Counted from the first letter of the stretch, positions 15,321 to 25,500 are shown. The stretch is 49,638 nucleotides of DNA from JAGORM01 sp964406795 (GCA_964406795.1 CAYOTA010000013.1:1-49638); one strand, 5' to 3'. Program-made: numbers and translations. The notes: generated from the sequence alone by a model not told the origin.

Positions 15321-17318
15321 ATGAATGTGTCCATATTTAAACAGTATCCTCGATTTCTTTTTGTTTTAGCTGTTATTTTGTGTTTACTTTTTGTAACCAA
15401 AATGCTATACCTTAATTCTTTTTCTCCCGACTCTTATCTTCATATGGGGATTGGACAATATATTGTAACCAATAAAAAAATCCCTACTCATGCTGACGTT
15501 TCATTCAAAACGGCTGCTCCAAGTATTGAATTTATAGCACACAGTTGGGCTTCGGATGTTCTTTTGTATTTAACTGGTTCAGTACATGAAGTGTTTTCGT
15601 TAATTTTCCTACTTATCCCGTTTTTAGCTATTACACTCTTATTGCTTAAGAAAATCTTTGAGTTATTGAAAATCCCATGGGTTTCGCAGCTTATATTGCT
15701 TGCAACTTCATTATTTCTATCAATTTCATTTTGGAAACTAAATTCCCTCATATTGCTCGTTCCGCTTTTAGTTTTTATCGTATATATGTACCTAAAATGG
15801 AAACTAACAAAATCTAAATTGATACTTTTGTGCCCCGTAATATTGGTATTAGTCGCAAACATTTCGGGAGGCTTTATCTTTATTCCAATTATATTTATTA
15901 CATTTATCATGCTTTTCGAATTTGCCACGTATTTAGCTTCGCTCGTAATGGGGGGGAAATATCAAGGAAATTTATGGCTATTTTTACCGTCGTTAGCACT
16001 ATCAATCCCTATTGGATTTCTTCTTAACCCTTCAGGACTTAGAATTGGGCTGTATGTGTTGACTTTTCTGGGAGTTATGGACATCAAAAGATGGTCTGGT
16101 TCTCTTCCGGAAATGCTCACAATTCTCAATCAAAATTTTGTAAAAGAAACTACCTCATCTTTTGTCCTCATATCTTTTGCATTTTATATATTGTTTACTA
16201 TTTGTACGTTTATAATTATAAGTATTAAATCAAAAAGGTTTTTTACTTCGCATATTTTCATACTTCCTTTGTTTTTATTCTTTATTCTTGGAATCTCATG
16301 GATCAGATTCATTCCAATAAGCGTATTTACCACCATGCCAATTTTGGCGGTTATTTTAAAAGAGATTTTACATGAAAAAAAACTTTTTTCCTCCTATATT
16401 ACTTATACTGTGTTGATTTTCATCTTCCTGATACTTACTATCTTTACACCAAGAATTTTTGATTTTACCCCACCAGAAAACGCAACAAATATTCTATTAT
16501 CAAACAGTCTAAAACCCAACACACTCACATCCTTTGAATTTTCTGGATATGTGTTTTTTAAAAATTTCCCCCACAAAGGATTCATTGACTCGCGTGACGA
16601 TTTATATGATGAATCTGAAATGATAAATATATATGCTGAAACTATGCCATTATCTTATGATACTCTTGAACCTGTTCTTTCTGAAAATGACGCGTCAAGT
16701 GCACTCGTATCAAGAGATTCTGGGACGTCCATCGCATCAGCGCTAAATCAAAGCACTAAATGGTCACTCATGTACTTTGACAAAAATGCATACGTATTTG
16801 CAGAGACGTCAACACTTACGCCAGAAATAATTAAAAACTACACGCTTAAATACCTTGATTTAAATAGAGGTACAGGCTTTGACCCTGAGGAATCCAAATC
16901 CGCAATCAAGGAAATGAAAAAATTTATTCAAAAATATCCTCAAAATTATTTTGCAATCGGACAACTTGCCAGTATGTATAGAATCACCGGCCAACTAGGA
17001 AACGCGGAGAATTTATTAAACAGCGTGCCGGATAATTCACAAGATTTTTTATACTTTATAGAAATGGGAAGGTTGCGTGCCGCCCAGGGTTTTTGTAAAT
17101 CTTCAAAAGCTTGGTATGACAAAGCACTTGAGCGAAGAAGTGAAAAATTATATTCAAGAGCAATTTTGGACTTAGCCGTACTATATGCAGGCTGCTTCAG
17201 AGACCTTAACCGTGCAAAACATTATTTTACCAGATATAATTCATTTCTCCTCTCATCCCAAGAGAAGGCAAAAATGAAAAAAATTATGGATGACTTCAAT
17301 ATTAGACTTGATGAATAA
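15321..17318 (+). CDS. Polytopic GT-C-like membrane protein with C-terminal TPR-like repeats
   Basis: A 665-residue protein with about 11 to 12 membrane helices up to about residue 375. Before the second helix lies SPDSYLHMGIGQYIV, an acidic loop like those of GT-C glycosyltransferases, and the same layout occurs in the protein at 34089-35582. Residues about 375-520 are extracytoplasmic (FIDSRDDLYDESEMINIY). The C-terminal about 140 residues look like tetratricopeptide repeats (IQKYPQNYFAIGQLASMYR, then GNAENLLNSVPDNSQDF). GT-C enzymes transfer sugars from lipid-phosphate donors on the outer face of the membrane. Here the fold is judged only from topology and the acidic loop. It overlaps the following epimerase gene by 8 nt. 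Confidence 0.7.
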   Translation: MNVSIFKQYPRFLFVLAVILCLLFVTKMLYLNSFSPDSYLHMGIGQYIVTNKKIPTHADVSFKTAAPSIEFIAHSWASDVLLYLTGSVHEVFSLIFLLIPFLAITLLLLKKIFELLKIPWVSQLILLATSLFLSISFWKLNSLILLVPLLVFIVYMYLKWKLTKSKLILLCPVILVLVANISGGFIFIPIIFITFIMLFEFATYLASLVMGGKYQGNLWLFLPSLALSIPIGFLLNPSGLRIGLYVLTFLGVMDIKRWSGSLPEMLTILNQNFVKETTSSFVLISFAFYILFTICTFIIISIKSKRFFTSHIFILPLFLFFILGISWIRFIPISVFTTMPILAVILKEILHEKKLFSSYITYTVLIFIFLILTIFTPRIFDFTPPENATNILLSNSLKPNTLTSFEFSGYVFFKNFPHKGFIDSRDDLYDESEMINIYAETMPLSYDTLEPVLSENDASSALVSRDSGTSIASALNQSTKWSLMYFDKNAYVFAETSTLTPEIIKNYTLKYLDLNRGTGFDPEESKSAIKEMKKFIQKYPQNYFAIGQLASMYRITGQLGNAENLLNSVPDNSQDFLYFIEMGRLRAAQGFCKSSKAWYDKALERRSEKLYSRAILDLAVLYAGCFRDLNRAKHYFTRYNSFLLSSQEKAKMKKIMDDFNIRLDE

Positions 17319-18285
17319 TAAATTTTGGAAAAATAAAAAAGTTGTCGTAACCGGCGGTGCGGGGTTTATAGGAAGTCACGTTTCAGAGTTACTGGTTGAA
17401 AATGGAGCTTTCGTTACCATTCTGGATGATTTTTCAAATGCAAATCTTACGAATATCGCTTCAATTAAAAATTCTATAGGGGTTGTAAAAGGTGACGCTA
17501 TGGATCTTGCCATGTGTAAAAAAGCATTTACGGGACAAGAGGTGTTAATCAACATGGTTGCAAAAGTAGGCGGTATTGAGCACAACCGAACTCATCAAGC
17601 AGACATGTTTTATGACAACGCGCTGCTTGAACTAATCCCTTTAAAGGCGGCGCAACTCAGTAAAATTACACGAGTACTCCTCGTCTCCTCGGCTTGTGTA
17701 TATCCTCACAATACCTCTACCCCAACACCTGAATCGGAAGGGTTTTTACATGATCCTGAGCCTACAAATTTAGGATATGGTTGGGCCAAACGCATGGGGG
17801 AAGTGGCAGGAAGGGTTTTTTCTGACCAATATAACATGGACGTAGCCGTTGTAAGACCATATAACTGTTATGGCCCCAGGGATCATTTTGAAGAAAATAA
17901 GTCACACGTAATACCTGCGCTTATTAAACGAATTTTCTCAGGAGAAAACCCCGTAACGGTATGGGGCTCGGGTAGTCAAACCCGGTCATTTCTGTATGTA
18001 AAAGACTTTGCACATGGCATTGTATTGGCCGCTGAAAAACTGCCCAAAGACACTCCTGTGAACTTAGGAAGTGATGAAGAGGTAACTATGATTGAACTCA
18101 TTGACAAAATAAAAAAAATCAGCAATACTTCTTTTAAAATACAACTAGATTTGTCAAAGCCGGATGGAAGCCCAAGGCGCGTGTCTGACAACACACTTTC
18201 ATATAAATTAATTGGATTTAAGCCTTCTGTGAACCTAGATGAAGGGCTGATGCACACAATATCATGGTACAAACAACACTCATAA
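17311..18285 (+). CDS. NAD-dependent nucleotide-sugar epimerase/dehydratase (extended SDR)
   Basis: A 324-residue protein. The Rossmann motif VVVTGGAGFIGSHV lies at about residues 10-24. Catalytic Ser is in LLVSSACVYP, and the Tyr-x-x-x-Lys pair is YGWAK (Tyr156, Lys160). The sequence MVAKVGGIEHNRTHQADM is close to the VGGI region of GDP-fucose synthase and GDP-mannose 3,5-epimerase, so a GDP-sugar substrate is possible but unproven. The N-terminus MNNKFWKNKK directly before the Rossmann strand supports ATG 17311 over ATG 17290. The gene overlaps the upstream GT-C gene by 8 nt and the GT2 gene by 22 nt, a tight sugar operon. Confidence 0.9.
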   Translation: MNNKFWKNKKVVVTGGAGFIGSHVSELLVENGAFVTILDDFSNANLTNIASIKNSIGVVKGDAMDLAMCKKAFTGQEVLINMVAKVGGIEHNRTHQADMFYDNALLELIPLKAAQLSKITRVLLVSSACVYPHNTSTPTPESEGFLHDPEPTNLGYGWAKRMGEVAGRVFSDQYNMDVAVVRPYNCYGPRDHFEENKSHVIPALIKRIFSGENPVTVWGSGSQTRSFLYVKDFAHGIVLAAEKLPKDTPVNLGSDEEVTMIELIDKIKKISNTSFKIQLDLSKPDGSPRRVSDNTLSYKLIGFKPSVNLDEGLMHTISWYKQHS

Positions 18286-18944
18286 TTCTTACCAGAAATG
18301 AAATTGAAGGGCTCAAAAACGTCCTCTCTAAGATTCCCCTTAAGTCTGTTGATGAATATTTTGCAGTGGACTACAACTCCACTGACGGAACGCTGGAATA
18401 TTTTCAAAAACACAAAATTCCAGTGTTAAAACAAAAGATACCGGGACGTGCGGAAGCATTTAAATTAGCCGTAAAGCATGCAAAGGGAAAATATCTCATC
18501 TTTTTTTCACCAGACGGGAATGAGAACCCCCTAGACATTCCAAAACTTATAAAAAAACTCAATGAAGGAGCCGACCTGGTAATCGCTTCACGCTTTATGA
18601 AAGGCTCAAGAAACGAAGAAGATGATAATTTTTTAAAACCGCGCAAATGGGCAAATATGGGCTTTACATTTTTGGCTAATTTGTTTTTTAAAAAGAAAGG
18701 TCCATACATTACAGATAGTATTAACGGCTACCGAGGCATTACAAAAAAGCTTTTTCAGGAACTACATTTGGATGCAACTGGATTTGTCATAGAATACCAA
18801 ATGACTATGCGTACACTTAAAGAACAGGCTAAGATTGTTGAAATACCTACCATTGAAGGAGATAGAATAGGCGGAAAAAGCGGCTCCAGTGCTATTCCCA
18901 CGGGATTACTTTTTATTAAATTTTTTATAAAAGAATTACTTTAA
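18264..18944 (+). CDS. Family 2 glycosyltransferase (DPM1/DPG synthase-like)
   Basis: A 226-residue soluble GT-A enzyme. It has the opening LIILTRNEIEGLKNVL, DYNSTDGTLEYF, the Arg/Ala segment PGRAEAFKLAVKHAKGKYL, the acidic site FFSPDGNENPLDI, and ADLVIASRFMKGSRN, then NGYRGITKKLF. This order is typical of dolichyl- or undecaprenyl-phosphate sugar synthases, which make the lipid-phosphate sugar donors that GT-C enzymes use. There is no C-terminal membrane region. Its neighbours are two GT-C-like proteins, which fits a donor-maker and user pathway. It overlaps the epimerase gene by 22 nt. Confidence 0.85.
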   Translation: MVQTTLIILTRNEIEGLKNVLSKIPLKSVDEYFAVDYNSTDGTLEYFQKHKIPVLKQKIPGRAEAFKLAVKHAKGKYLIFFSPDGNENPLDIPKLIKKLNEGADLVIASRFMKGSRNEEDDNFLKPRKWANMGFTFLANLFFKKKGPYITDSINGYRGITKKLFQELHLDATGFVIEYQMTMRTLKEQAKIVEIPTIEGDRIGGKSGSSAIPTGLLFIKFFIKELL

Positions 18945-18999
18945 AAACCGCAATACTACCTCTTTACAGATTTTTTTGAACAACATACACTTATCATAT

Positions 19000-20628
19000 A
19001 TGGGAGAGTTTATTCTTGGAGCATTGTTGCCTTGGGCAACACTTGTAGCACTACTAGCGCTTTTTTTGGGAACATTACTACATTTCCGCTCAATTATTAA
19101 AGTAATTATACATATTCCTAATCGTATAAAATTTTTGTTTATACTAATTATTATTGCCGGATTTATCAGTAGATTTTTTTATACAGAAAACTACCACAAA
19201 ATTTATTATGATGAAGACAGATACCTGTCTTATGCAGTAACTTTTGAAAGATTTGGAAAAGCAACAAGTATTGAATTTGCAACTCCTACACAAATAATAC
19301 TGGGAAAACCAGACAAGGCAGGAAGAGTTACTATTCCTATAGTTAATGCTACCGGTATTAAAATTTTTGGAAATTCTGAAGATGTGTTATTTACTATTGC
19401 TAAAACTGCCAGCTTACTACAAGTTATTCTGGTATTTCTGTTTTCCTATTTACTGTTCAAAAACTATACTGTTTCATTATTTTCCTCATTACTCATGGCT
19501 CTCTTACCAATTGAAATTTATTGGGCTCCTTCGCTCGCACTTGACTCATATCATGTTTTCTTCTCGCTTGTAGCCTCAGTTGCCGTAGTATTGTATGCTA
19601 AAAAACCCATTTTATCCAACCAAATTCTTCTTATATCATCTGTATTTTTACTACTTGGGGTGAGAATTGAGTCATTTTCATTCTTGGTTATCTTAATCGC
19701 CCTATTTATAGCAGTGAGAAAATCAGAACACAGATTCATCTATAAGACAGACCTTATACCGTTTAGCATATTGTGCGGTCTTATAGGATTCAGAACCTTG
19801 GCTTCCATATCCGTTCTAGGACAACCTTGGTGCTGCGCTGAAGCTCTCCCACTCGAATCATTTGCGCCAAATTACTTCTTCAGGAATTTACTTCCAAATA
19901 TATTTGACCTATTAAAAAGGCCGGAATTCCCCGGCATTATTATCCTTCTTGCAGCATACACGCTCATCAAAAAATCCTCAGCCTACGCATATATACTTTG
20001 GTTTTGGGTCCTACTATTTTTCTTACTATACTCTACTTATTATGCCGGCAAATTTTTTACCTTTGAATTTTCCGGATCATACGGAAGATATTTACTCATG
20101 CTCGTCCCGCCTTTGATAATCCTTGCCTCAATTCCACTAACAAACATTTTTTCTCATATATTTAAGCGAGGATTAAAAAGTTCTTTTATGTATTTGTTTC
20201 TATTTTTGGGTATAACTCTATTTTTTATACCAACGGCACTCTCCTATCCTACGCTCATCAAATCTTCACCATACTTTAATATGGTAGAGGCAGGGCCAAA
20301 AGTCTATCATGAATTTCTGGTAAACGAATTCTTACTAAAAACAAAACAGAATGACATTATCATTCATTCTCTTACTGCCCACCCACTACTTGATAGTAGA
20401 ACTACAATCTTTATAGGATATTTTTTTGATGGGCGCTTAAATGATTTCTTAGTATCCAGTCTTAAAAGCGGCAAAAAAGCCTATATCCTGGAAACCTACC
20501 AGTGCGAAGTGCTTCCTGAAAGCTGCAAAAAATTAAATGGCTTATTTATATTTAAACCAGTTAAAAAAACCACCTCAAACGCTGATATTTCATTTTCAGA
20601 AGTTATATTATCTGAAAAGGCCTATTAA
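19000..20628 (+). CDS. GT-C-fold (PMT/ArnT-like) membrane glycosyltransferase
   Basis: A 542-residue protein with about 12 membrane helices. Between helices 2 and 3 is KIYYDEDRYLSYAVTFERFG; the paired acidic residues there are the usual catalytic or metal site of GT-C transferases such as PMT and ArnT. The C-terminal about 120 residues form an extracytoplasmic domain. ATG 19000 is preferred: TTG 18976 is upstream in frame, but the hydrophobic N-terminus MGEFILGALLPWATLVAL begins at the ATG. It is the last gene of the plus-strand sugar run and ends against the opposing surface gene with a 4-bp overlap (20625-20628). Confidence 0.8.
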   Translation: MGEFILGALLPWATLVALLALFLGTLLHFRSIIKVIIHIPNRIKFLFILIIIAGFISRFFYTENYHKIYYDEDRYLSYAVTFERFGKATSIEFATPTQIILGKPDKAGRVTIPIVNATGIKIFGNSEDVLFTIAKTASLLQVILVFLFSYLLFKNYTVSLFSSLLMALLPIEIYWAPSLALDSYHVFFSLVASVAVVLYAKKPILSNQILLISSVFLLLGVRIESFSFLVILIALFIAVRKSEHRFIYKTDLIPFSILCGLIGFRTLASISVLGQPWCCAEALPLESFAPNYFFRNLLPNIFDLLKRPEFPGIIILLAAYTLIKKSSAYAYILWFWVLLFFLLYSTYYAGKFFTFEFSGSYGRYLLMLVPPLIILASIPLTNIFSHIFKRGLKSSFMYLFLFLGITLFFIPTALSYPTLIKSSPYFNMVEAGPKVYHEFLVNEFLLKTKQNDIIIHSLTAHPLLDSRTTIFIGYFFDGRLNDFLVSSLKSGKKAYILETYQCEVLPESCKKLNGLFIFKPVKKTTSNADISFSEVILSEKAY

Positions 20629-23600
20629 GGACCTCCTTTTATAATCGCGCTCTGACTAGATGCCTGTTCCAGCAAGTCAGGCTGCTCCATTGTACTAATC
20701 ACTGAATCCTCTTGAGAATTATCTGTGCTAGCTCCTGCAACATCTCCTATATCTGTTTTATTATCATTTTCACGATCCTCCTCTGCTTTTTTCTCACTTA
20801 TTACTGTAGATGTAGGCTTTTTTGTGTTACTACTACTCTCACTCACGGATGTGGTGGCATTTGCAACAGATATTGCCTGCCATGAAAAGGTAATGTCTAG
20901 TGGTGCTTCCTTATTTATAATCACCATAAACCCTTGAGAAGTTCTGGACGCCACAGCATATTTAAAGTTATCATTTAGTATTTCGCTGGCAATTTTCTCC
21001 TCGCAAGTACTTATTGTATCAGTAAGCACACAATACCCTGAATCTTTTAACTCGGCCATCTTCTCATCATTAAGTTTTTGCAACTGAATTGAAATATTTA
21101 CAACAGGTGCACTCTTATATTCTTTTTCAAATACTACATCTACAAATCTCTCACCTTTATAAATAGTTGCAAATCCGGCACTATCTTTATTAAATTCCGG
21201 CGCCTTGCTGAACTTAACCGTCCCATTAAATACAGCGTCAGATGCAAATGTTGCAATCCCTTTAAAAATGACTTCTGTTTCAAAAATAGTTTTTCCGGCA
21301 AATGTCACACCCTCAGCTGTAAACACTACGAGACCATCCATAATGTTTACTCCGCCCTGTCTTAATGGCTGGAGCTGTAAGTCTTCTCCCATAACATTTA
21401 TAGAAATACCCTTGAGCAATAAATTTGATCCAATCTTTAATGCATCTTTTACAGAATAGATATTTTCTTTTTCACTTTTATTGTCTTTTATCTGCGCACT
21501 CCCTGTAGCAATACTTGTTAAACCTGCACTTTGTGTAGCATCACCCAGTACGGCTACATCTCCCTCTGGTAAAAGTGAAATCTCATCAGGCTGCTCTATG
21601 AGTGCAGTATCCACCTCATCACCAATATAATACCCCACGTTTATGGCAACCATAATCTTTCCTTCTTCTGAGGCTAAATCTTCCATTGCTGTACCAATAA
21701 TTTTCCCTGGGTTTTTTGCACGCTGACCTACACCTGGAACGTCACTTGATGTAATTGGATCACCTTTTCTTATTTTTCCTCCATTATTGTTAACTTTTAC
21801 CGGAACCCTGCCACTTAGTGCTATGGGCTGTGAGTTATAATGGCCATTTTCCCCCATAACTAGCCCTGGTGATTCAGATATAGCTCCTAAAAGTTTTCTG
21901 TCGTTTTGTCTGGCGGCTCGTTTTGCGCGGCCAGGTATATCTCCCAAAACCACCACGTCACCTATTTCATAGTCCCCATCCATAATATAGTTCTCAGCTA
22001 TATCCGCACCCACAATGGGATTTGGAGCACTACTAATATTCTCCTCTGAACTTGATGAAGAATTGAGGCCATCTACTTGTTCATCCCGAGGATCATCCTG
22101 AACAAAAGAGAACAGATCTACATACACAGTCCACAGCGCTGCAGTACTAGTAAATGAAGTAAAGTTGCCCATATTCATAGCAGGTCTCATTTGTACGGTT
22201 GGAATATTGCTTGTCACACTTCCGCACTCAGAAAGTGATACACCATTTGAAACATCAGAGTCCAAGAAAAACCTTACATCATTAGTAGCCCTAGCCTCAA
22301 TTCTACCCAATGCATAGGCACTGGTACTAATATTTGCGCCAGTGCAACCTACTGTTGTTCTATTTGTTCCGTACTGAACCACTCCACCCCATACTGTATT
22401 TGCTGCTGCGTTAGAACCGGTATTAGTTACATTTGCAATCCACATACCTCCTTTATTCGTGTGCGTTACCGTAGGCATTCCCTGCCATGGAGCTGTATGA
22501 TTATTTACACCAAACCACATATACTTTTGTGATGATGTGCTAGTATACTGAGCGCTCGGTCTGAATTTATAATAAACCACAAATTTATTTGCTACCTGTA
22601 AAAACGCATTTGCTGGGAGATTTGTACCTGTTAAGGTTGAGGCACCCATGTAAACTTGACAAGCAGGCCCGGTAAGATTAGTTCCATTTGTGTTTGAAAT
22701 GGTTTCAAAGGATACCTCAAGATTTCCATTTATGTTATAGGTATTTTGTGTCGCAACATTGTTTTGGGTAACCGAACAACCCATGGTAGCATTAGTTGCA
22801 GTTCCACCAGTTCCTAGCTCATCAAGTGACCACATCATGCTGTCTCCAAACCTACCTGTTTGGTTTGTGTTATCAGCTGTCTGAACTAATCTGTTTGAAA
22901 CAAAGTTATCCATAAAGAATGATCCATCCAGGTTAATGAATCCCTGGGCTTCAAATACACCATAGTTTGCTGTAGCAAAATATTCCTTAAGGCGACCCAA
23001 TGGCAAATCATTGTGTTGAGCGCCTCCATACGTTCCGTCAGTAAATTCAATTTCTCCACCATCTTGAATTCTTATTTGCGCCGACGCTGACGCAAAATAA
23101 ATATCTTCATCAAATCCGCTTCCTATGGTAATGCCCCGCTCACGATTATTTGCCGTTTGCCCGGTTACTGAAATGTTAATTGCACCTAGAACTTCCCCTG
23201 CGTCATCAGATGCCGCAGTGAGTCCTATGTTAAGTCCATAATTTGTGTCAACTCCCGCGTCATCCGCCTGCACAAAATTAATATATAATCCGTCAACACC
23301 GTCAGTTGTAGTTCCAAATCCTGCATTGCTGATTTCCTGCATGTCTACACCCGGAGCGGCACCAAACGTTACTTGTAAATTAGAATCCGCATCTCCACTC
23401 ACTATTGTATCCCCAGTTCCATTTGGGGTTAGTGTTAATGCGCCACTACTTCCAGTTCCAAAAGTTAACCCGTTACGAGACGTAATATTTGTGCCCATAT
23501 CCAAAAGCGAAAAATTATCACCATCTATATTACCTGTCCATGGCGTCTGACTTCCTCCGCCACAACCTGAACATGAAACAACGGTTAAGGCGCCAGTATC

Positions 23601-25421
23601 AGTAACGCTCCAAGAATCACTTATTATTGCAATGTTATCAAGGGCTGATCCAATGGTAATTGTGTCAGAGATTGTGTTATTTGTTCCAATGTTAAATATG
23701 TTTCCGGCAGTCCCTGTTCCTAAATTAATAGTCTTTGCATTATTTCCAGTACCTAAGTTAATTGCACCTGTTGTACCTGAGTCCAGTGACAGAACACCGG
23801 TTGTGGTGGTTGCTATTGCAAGTCCGGCTGCAGCAGTCATAGTTGTACCTATATTTGAAATATTTCTTGAACTATCAAAAACAGTTGTTCCATTTACCGC
23901 ATATCCATAACGAGCATCAACCGGATTGTTTGTAGTACCTATTCTAAGTACATAATTACAGCAGTCTTGAAAATCAAAAGCGATATTATTTGTACCTTGA
24001 GCTGTAAATCTTAAGAATCCATTTCCTGCTCCACCTGATCTGTAAGCAATTTCCCCCACCTGACTCGTAAAATCATCTACATCTGAAAGCTTGATCGTTC
24101 CGTCAACCTTGACTGATCCGATTTGCCCTGCACTTCTTGGGTTAAGAACTATATCACCTGTGGTTGCGCCGCCTAGTGTCAAGTTCTGCATGCTGGTTGT
24201 TATCAAGCTTCCAGCAGCCGTAAGATATAGACTCCCCGCTCCTCCAAGTCCAGCTGATATGGAAGCTGTTGGAGTTCCACCGGCAACATTTAATACGGCA
24301 AATTTAGAAGACGCTGTTGATGTACCACCAACTGAAAAATCTAGTGTGCTGTTAACAGTGGATAATAAACCGCCGCTCTCAGCAAAATAACTTGCTCCTC
24401 CACTTCCGCAACCTGAACAAGAAGCGACGGTTAAAGCACCTGCGTCAGTCACGCTCCATGAGTCAGATGTTATGGCAACATTGTCTAAAACAGAACCTAT
24501 GGTAATCGTGTCAGAGATTGTGTTATTTGTTCCAATGTTAAGTATGTTTCCGGCAGTCCCTGTTCCTAAGTTAATGGTCTTTGCATTGTTTCCAGTTCCA
24601 AGATTTACAAGTCCTGTAGTTCCTGAATCCAGTGTCAGCGCACCTGCTGCTTTGGAGTTTATAGTGAGGCCCACATTTGTTTCGCCAGTTGCACTTATGA
24701 CAACTGCATTTCCTGTTGCAGCATTGGCAAGTGTTAACTCATTTACAGCTGACGCATTTGAGTCAAAAATCAGCAGTTCATTACCGCTTACGTCAGCAAT
24801 AAAACCTCCGTCAGCAAATCTAGGAGCGGTTAATGTTTTATTTGTGAGAATTGCGGTTGAGTCAAGTGTAACAACCGTTCCGGATCCTGTTGGAAAAGTA
24901 AAAGCAGTTGAGTCTGTACCTGAAAAAGAAAGCGTGTTTGCTACAGCAAATGTTTTTGCATTTGTCAGTGTAAATGTTCCCGTAGTGTTAGTAACCGTTA
25001 AACCGCTTACTTTTTCAGCATTAAAGGCATAGGGAACGGCCGAAAATCTAATCCTAGGTGTCATTTCCGCATCTGCCCCAACCTTTACTCCTAAGTAAAT
25101 TGAGTCGGAATTAAAATCTACAGCAGCAATAGTTGTATCCACTGAACCAAGATTTACTTGAAACACGCCATCAGCAACTGCGACAGTTTGTGTTTCATCC
25201 CACAAATTAGACCCTCCTGAAGAAGCATCATAGAGCGTGAATACTACGGAATAATTTCCGTTAGCTACGTTTAAACCGTTATTATCCTGAAGCTTTCCTT
25301 GAAAATTGATAGTTTTGTAAATTCCTGCAGCAGCATTGGTTTCTGAAGCTAAAAAAGTAAGCAGGCAGAAAGACAAAATAATTGCACACAGTGCCTTTTT
25401 GGGGCGGTAAAATAATTTCAT
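20625..25421 (-). CDS. Giant modular surface protein with tail-fibre-like repeats and G2-like/IMC-type domain
   Basis: A 1598-residue protein. Signal peptide at 1-31. Residues about 35-140 are a domain widespread in bacterial surface proteins (INFQGKLQDNNGLNVANGNY; FSAVPYAFNAEKV). Residues about 150-800 are Thr/Gly-rich beta-strand repeats, including a duplicated module (about 260-342 and 542-624) and a 'TLDFSVGG...TPTASISAGLGG' module (357-440) shared with the gene at 44318-49638. Residues about 820-1110 form a Cys-containing jelly-roll-like region. Residues about 1138-1265 resemble peptidase G2/IMC-type domains of phage tail proteins (ADIAENYIMDGDYEIGDVV; GRVPVKV; GKIMVAINVGYYIGDE). A beta domain (YKSAPVVNISIQLQKL) and an acidic low-complexity tail follow. 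AGGA lies before the ATG. A fibre-like surface adhesin is inference. Confidence 0.8.
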   Translation of the reverse strand: MKLFYRPKKALCAIILSFCLLTFLASETNAAAGIYKTINFQGKLQDNNGLNVANGNYSVVFTLYDASSGGSNLWDETQTVAVADGVFQVNLGSVDTTIAAVDFNSDSIYLGVKVGADAEMTPRIRFSAVPYAFNAEKVSGLTVTNTTGTFTLTNAKTFAVANTLSFSGTDSTAFTFPTGSGTVVTLDSTAILTNKTLTAPRFADGGFIADVSGNELLIFDSNASAVNELTLANAATGNAVVISATGETNVGLTINSKAAGALTLDSGTTGLVNLGTGNNAKTINLGTGTAGNILNIGTNNTISDTITIGSVLDNVAITSDSWSVTDAGALTVASCSGCGSGGASYFAESGGLLSTVNSTLDFSVGGTSTASSKFAVLNVAGGTPTASISAGLGGAGSLYLTAAGSLITTSMQNLTLGGATTGDIVLNPRSAGQIGSVKVDGTIKLSDVDDFTSQVGEIAYRSGGAGNGFLRFTAQGTNNIAFDFQDCCNYVLRIGTTNNPVDARYGYAVNGTTVFDSSRNISNIGTTMTAAAGLAIATTTTGVLSLDSGTTGAINLGTGNNAKTINLGTGTAGNIFNIGTNNTISDTITIGSALDNIAIISDSWSVTDTGALTVVSCSGCGGGSQTPWTGNIDGDNFSLLDMGTNITSRNGLTFGTGSSGALTLTPNGTGDTIVSGDADSNLQVTFGAAPGVDMQEISNAGFGTTTDGVDGLYINFVQADDAGVDTNYGLNIGLTAASDDAGEVLGAINISVTGQTANNRERGITIGSGFDEDIYFASASAQIRIQDGGEIEFTDGTYGGAQHNDLPLGRLKEYFATANYGVFEAQGFINLDGSFFMDNFVSNRLVQTADNTNQTGRFGDSMMWSLDELGTGGTATNATMGCSVTQNNVATQNTYNINGNLEVSFETISNTNGTNLTGPACQVYMGASTLTGTNLPANAFLQVANKFVVYYKFRPSAQYTSTSSQKYMWFGVNNHTAPWQGMPTVTHTNKGGMWIANVTNTGSNAAANTVWGGVVQYGTNRTTVGCTGANISTSAYALGRIEARATNDVRFFLDSDVSNGVSLSECGSVTSNIPTVQMRPAMNMGNFTSFTSTAALWTVYVDLFSFVQDDPRDEQVDGLNSSSSSEENISSAPNPIVGADIAENYIMDGDYEIGDVVVLGDIPGRAKRAARQNDRKLLGAISESPGLVMGENGHYNSQPIALSGRVPVKVNNNGGKIRKGDPITSSDVPGVGQRAKNPGKIIGTAMEDLASEEGKIMVAINVGYYIGDEVDTALIEQPDEISLLPEGDVAVLGDATQSAGLTSIATGSAQIKDNKSEKENIYSVKDALKIGSNLLLKGISINVMGEDLQLQPLRQGGVNIMDGLVVFTAEGVTFAGKTIFETEVIFKGIATFASDAVFNGTVKFSKAPEFNKDSAGFATIYKGERFVDVVFEKEYKSAPVVNISIQLQKLNDEKMAELKDSGYCVLTDTISTCEEKIASEILNDNFKYAVASRTSQGFMVIINKEAPLDITFSWQAISVANATTSVSESSSNTKKPTSTVISEKKAEEDRENDNKTDIGDVAGASTDNSQEDSVISTMEQPDLLEQASSQSAIIKGGP
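23550..23795 (-). repeat. Intragenic repeat, copy B
   Basis: This stretch matches 24396-24640 at an offset of 846 nt (282 codons, in frame). The near-identical core is around 23660-23730 and 24506-24576 (shared protein pattern 'GTGNNAKTINLGTGTAGN' and 'NIGTNNTISDTITIGS'). It marks an internal module duplication in the 1598-residue surface protein. Confidence 0.85.
24396..24640 (-). repeat. Intragenic repeat, copy A
   Basis: This is the upstream partner of the repeat at 23550-23795. Both copies end in a CSGCG motif at the protein level (ASCSGCGSGG versus VSCSGCGGGS), so the whole module including its Cys pair was duplicated. Confidence 0.85.
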
Positions 25422-25500
25422 GCGTTTCCTACTTATTAATATTCTTACTACTCTATTAATTCAACCAGGCACAAATAAGCACGTCAATTTTTCTTACAAT

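Noticed and set aside
24472..25032. 186-residue plus-strand ORF inside the giant surface gene, and similar ones at 46806-47456 and 49086-49418
   Set aside because: Val/Pro-rich translations are the antisense of Thr/Gly/Asn-rich repeats. They recur wherever that repeat occurs, and none has signal, motif or start context.
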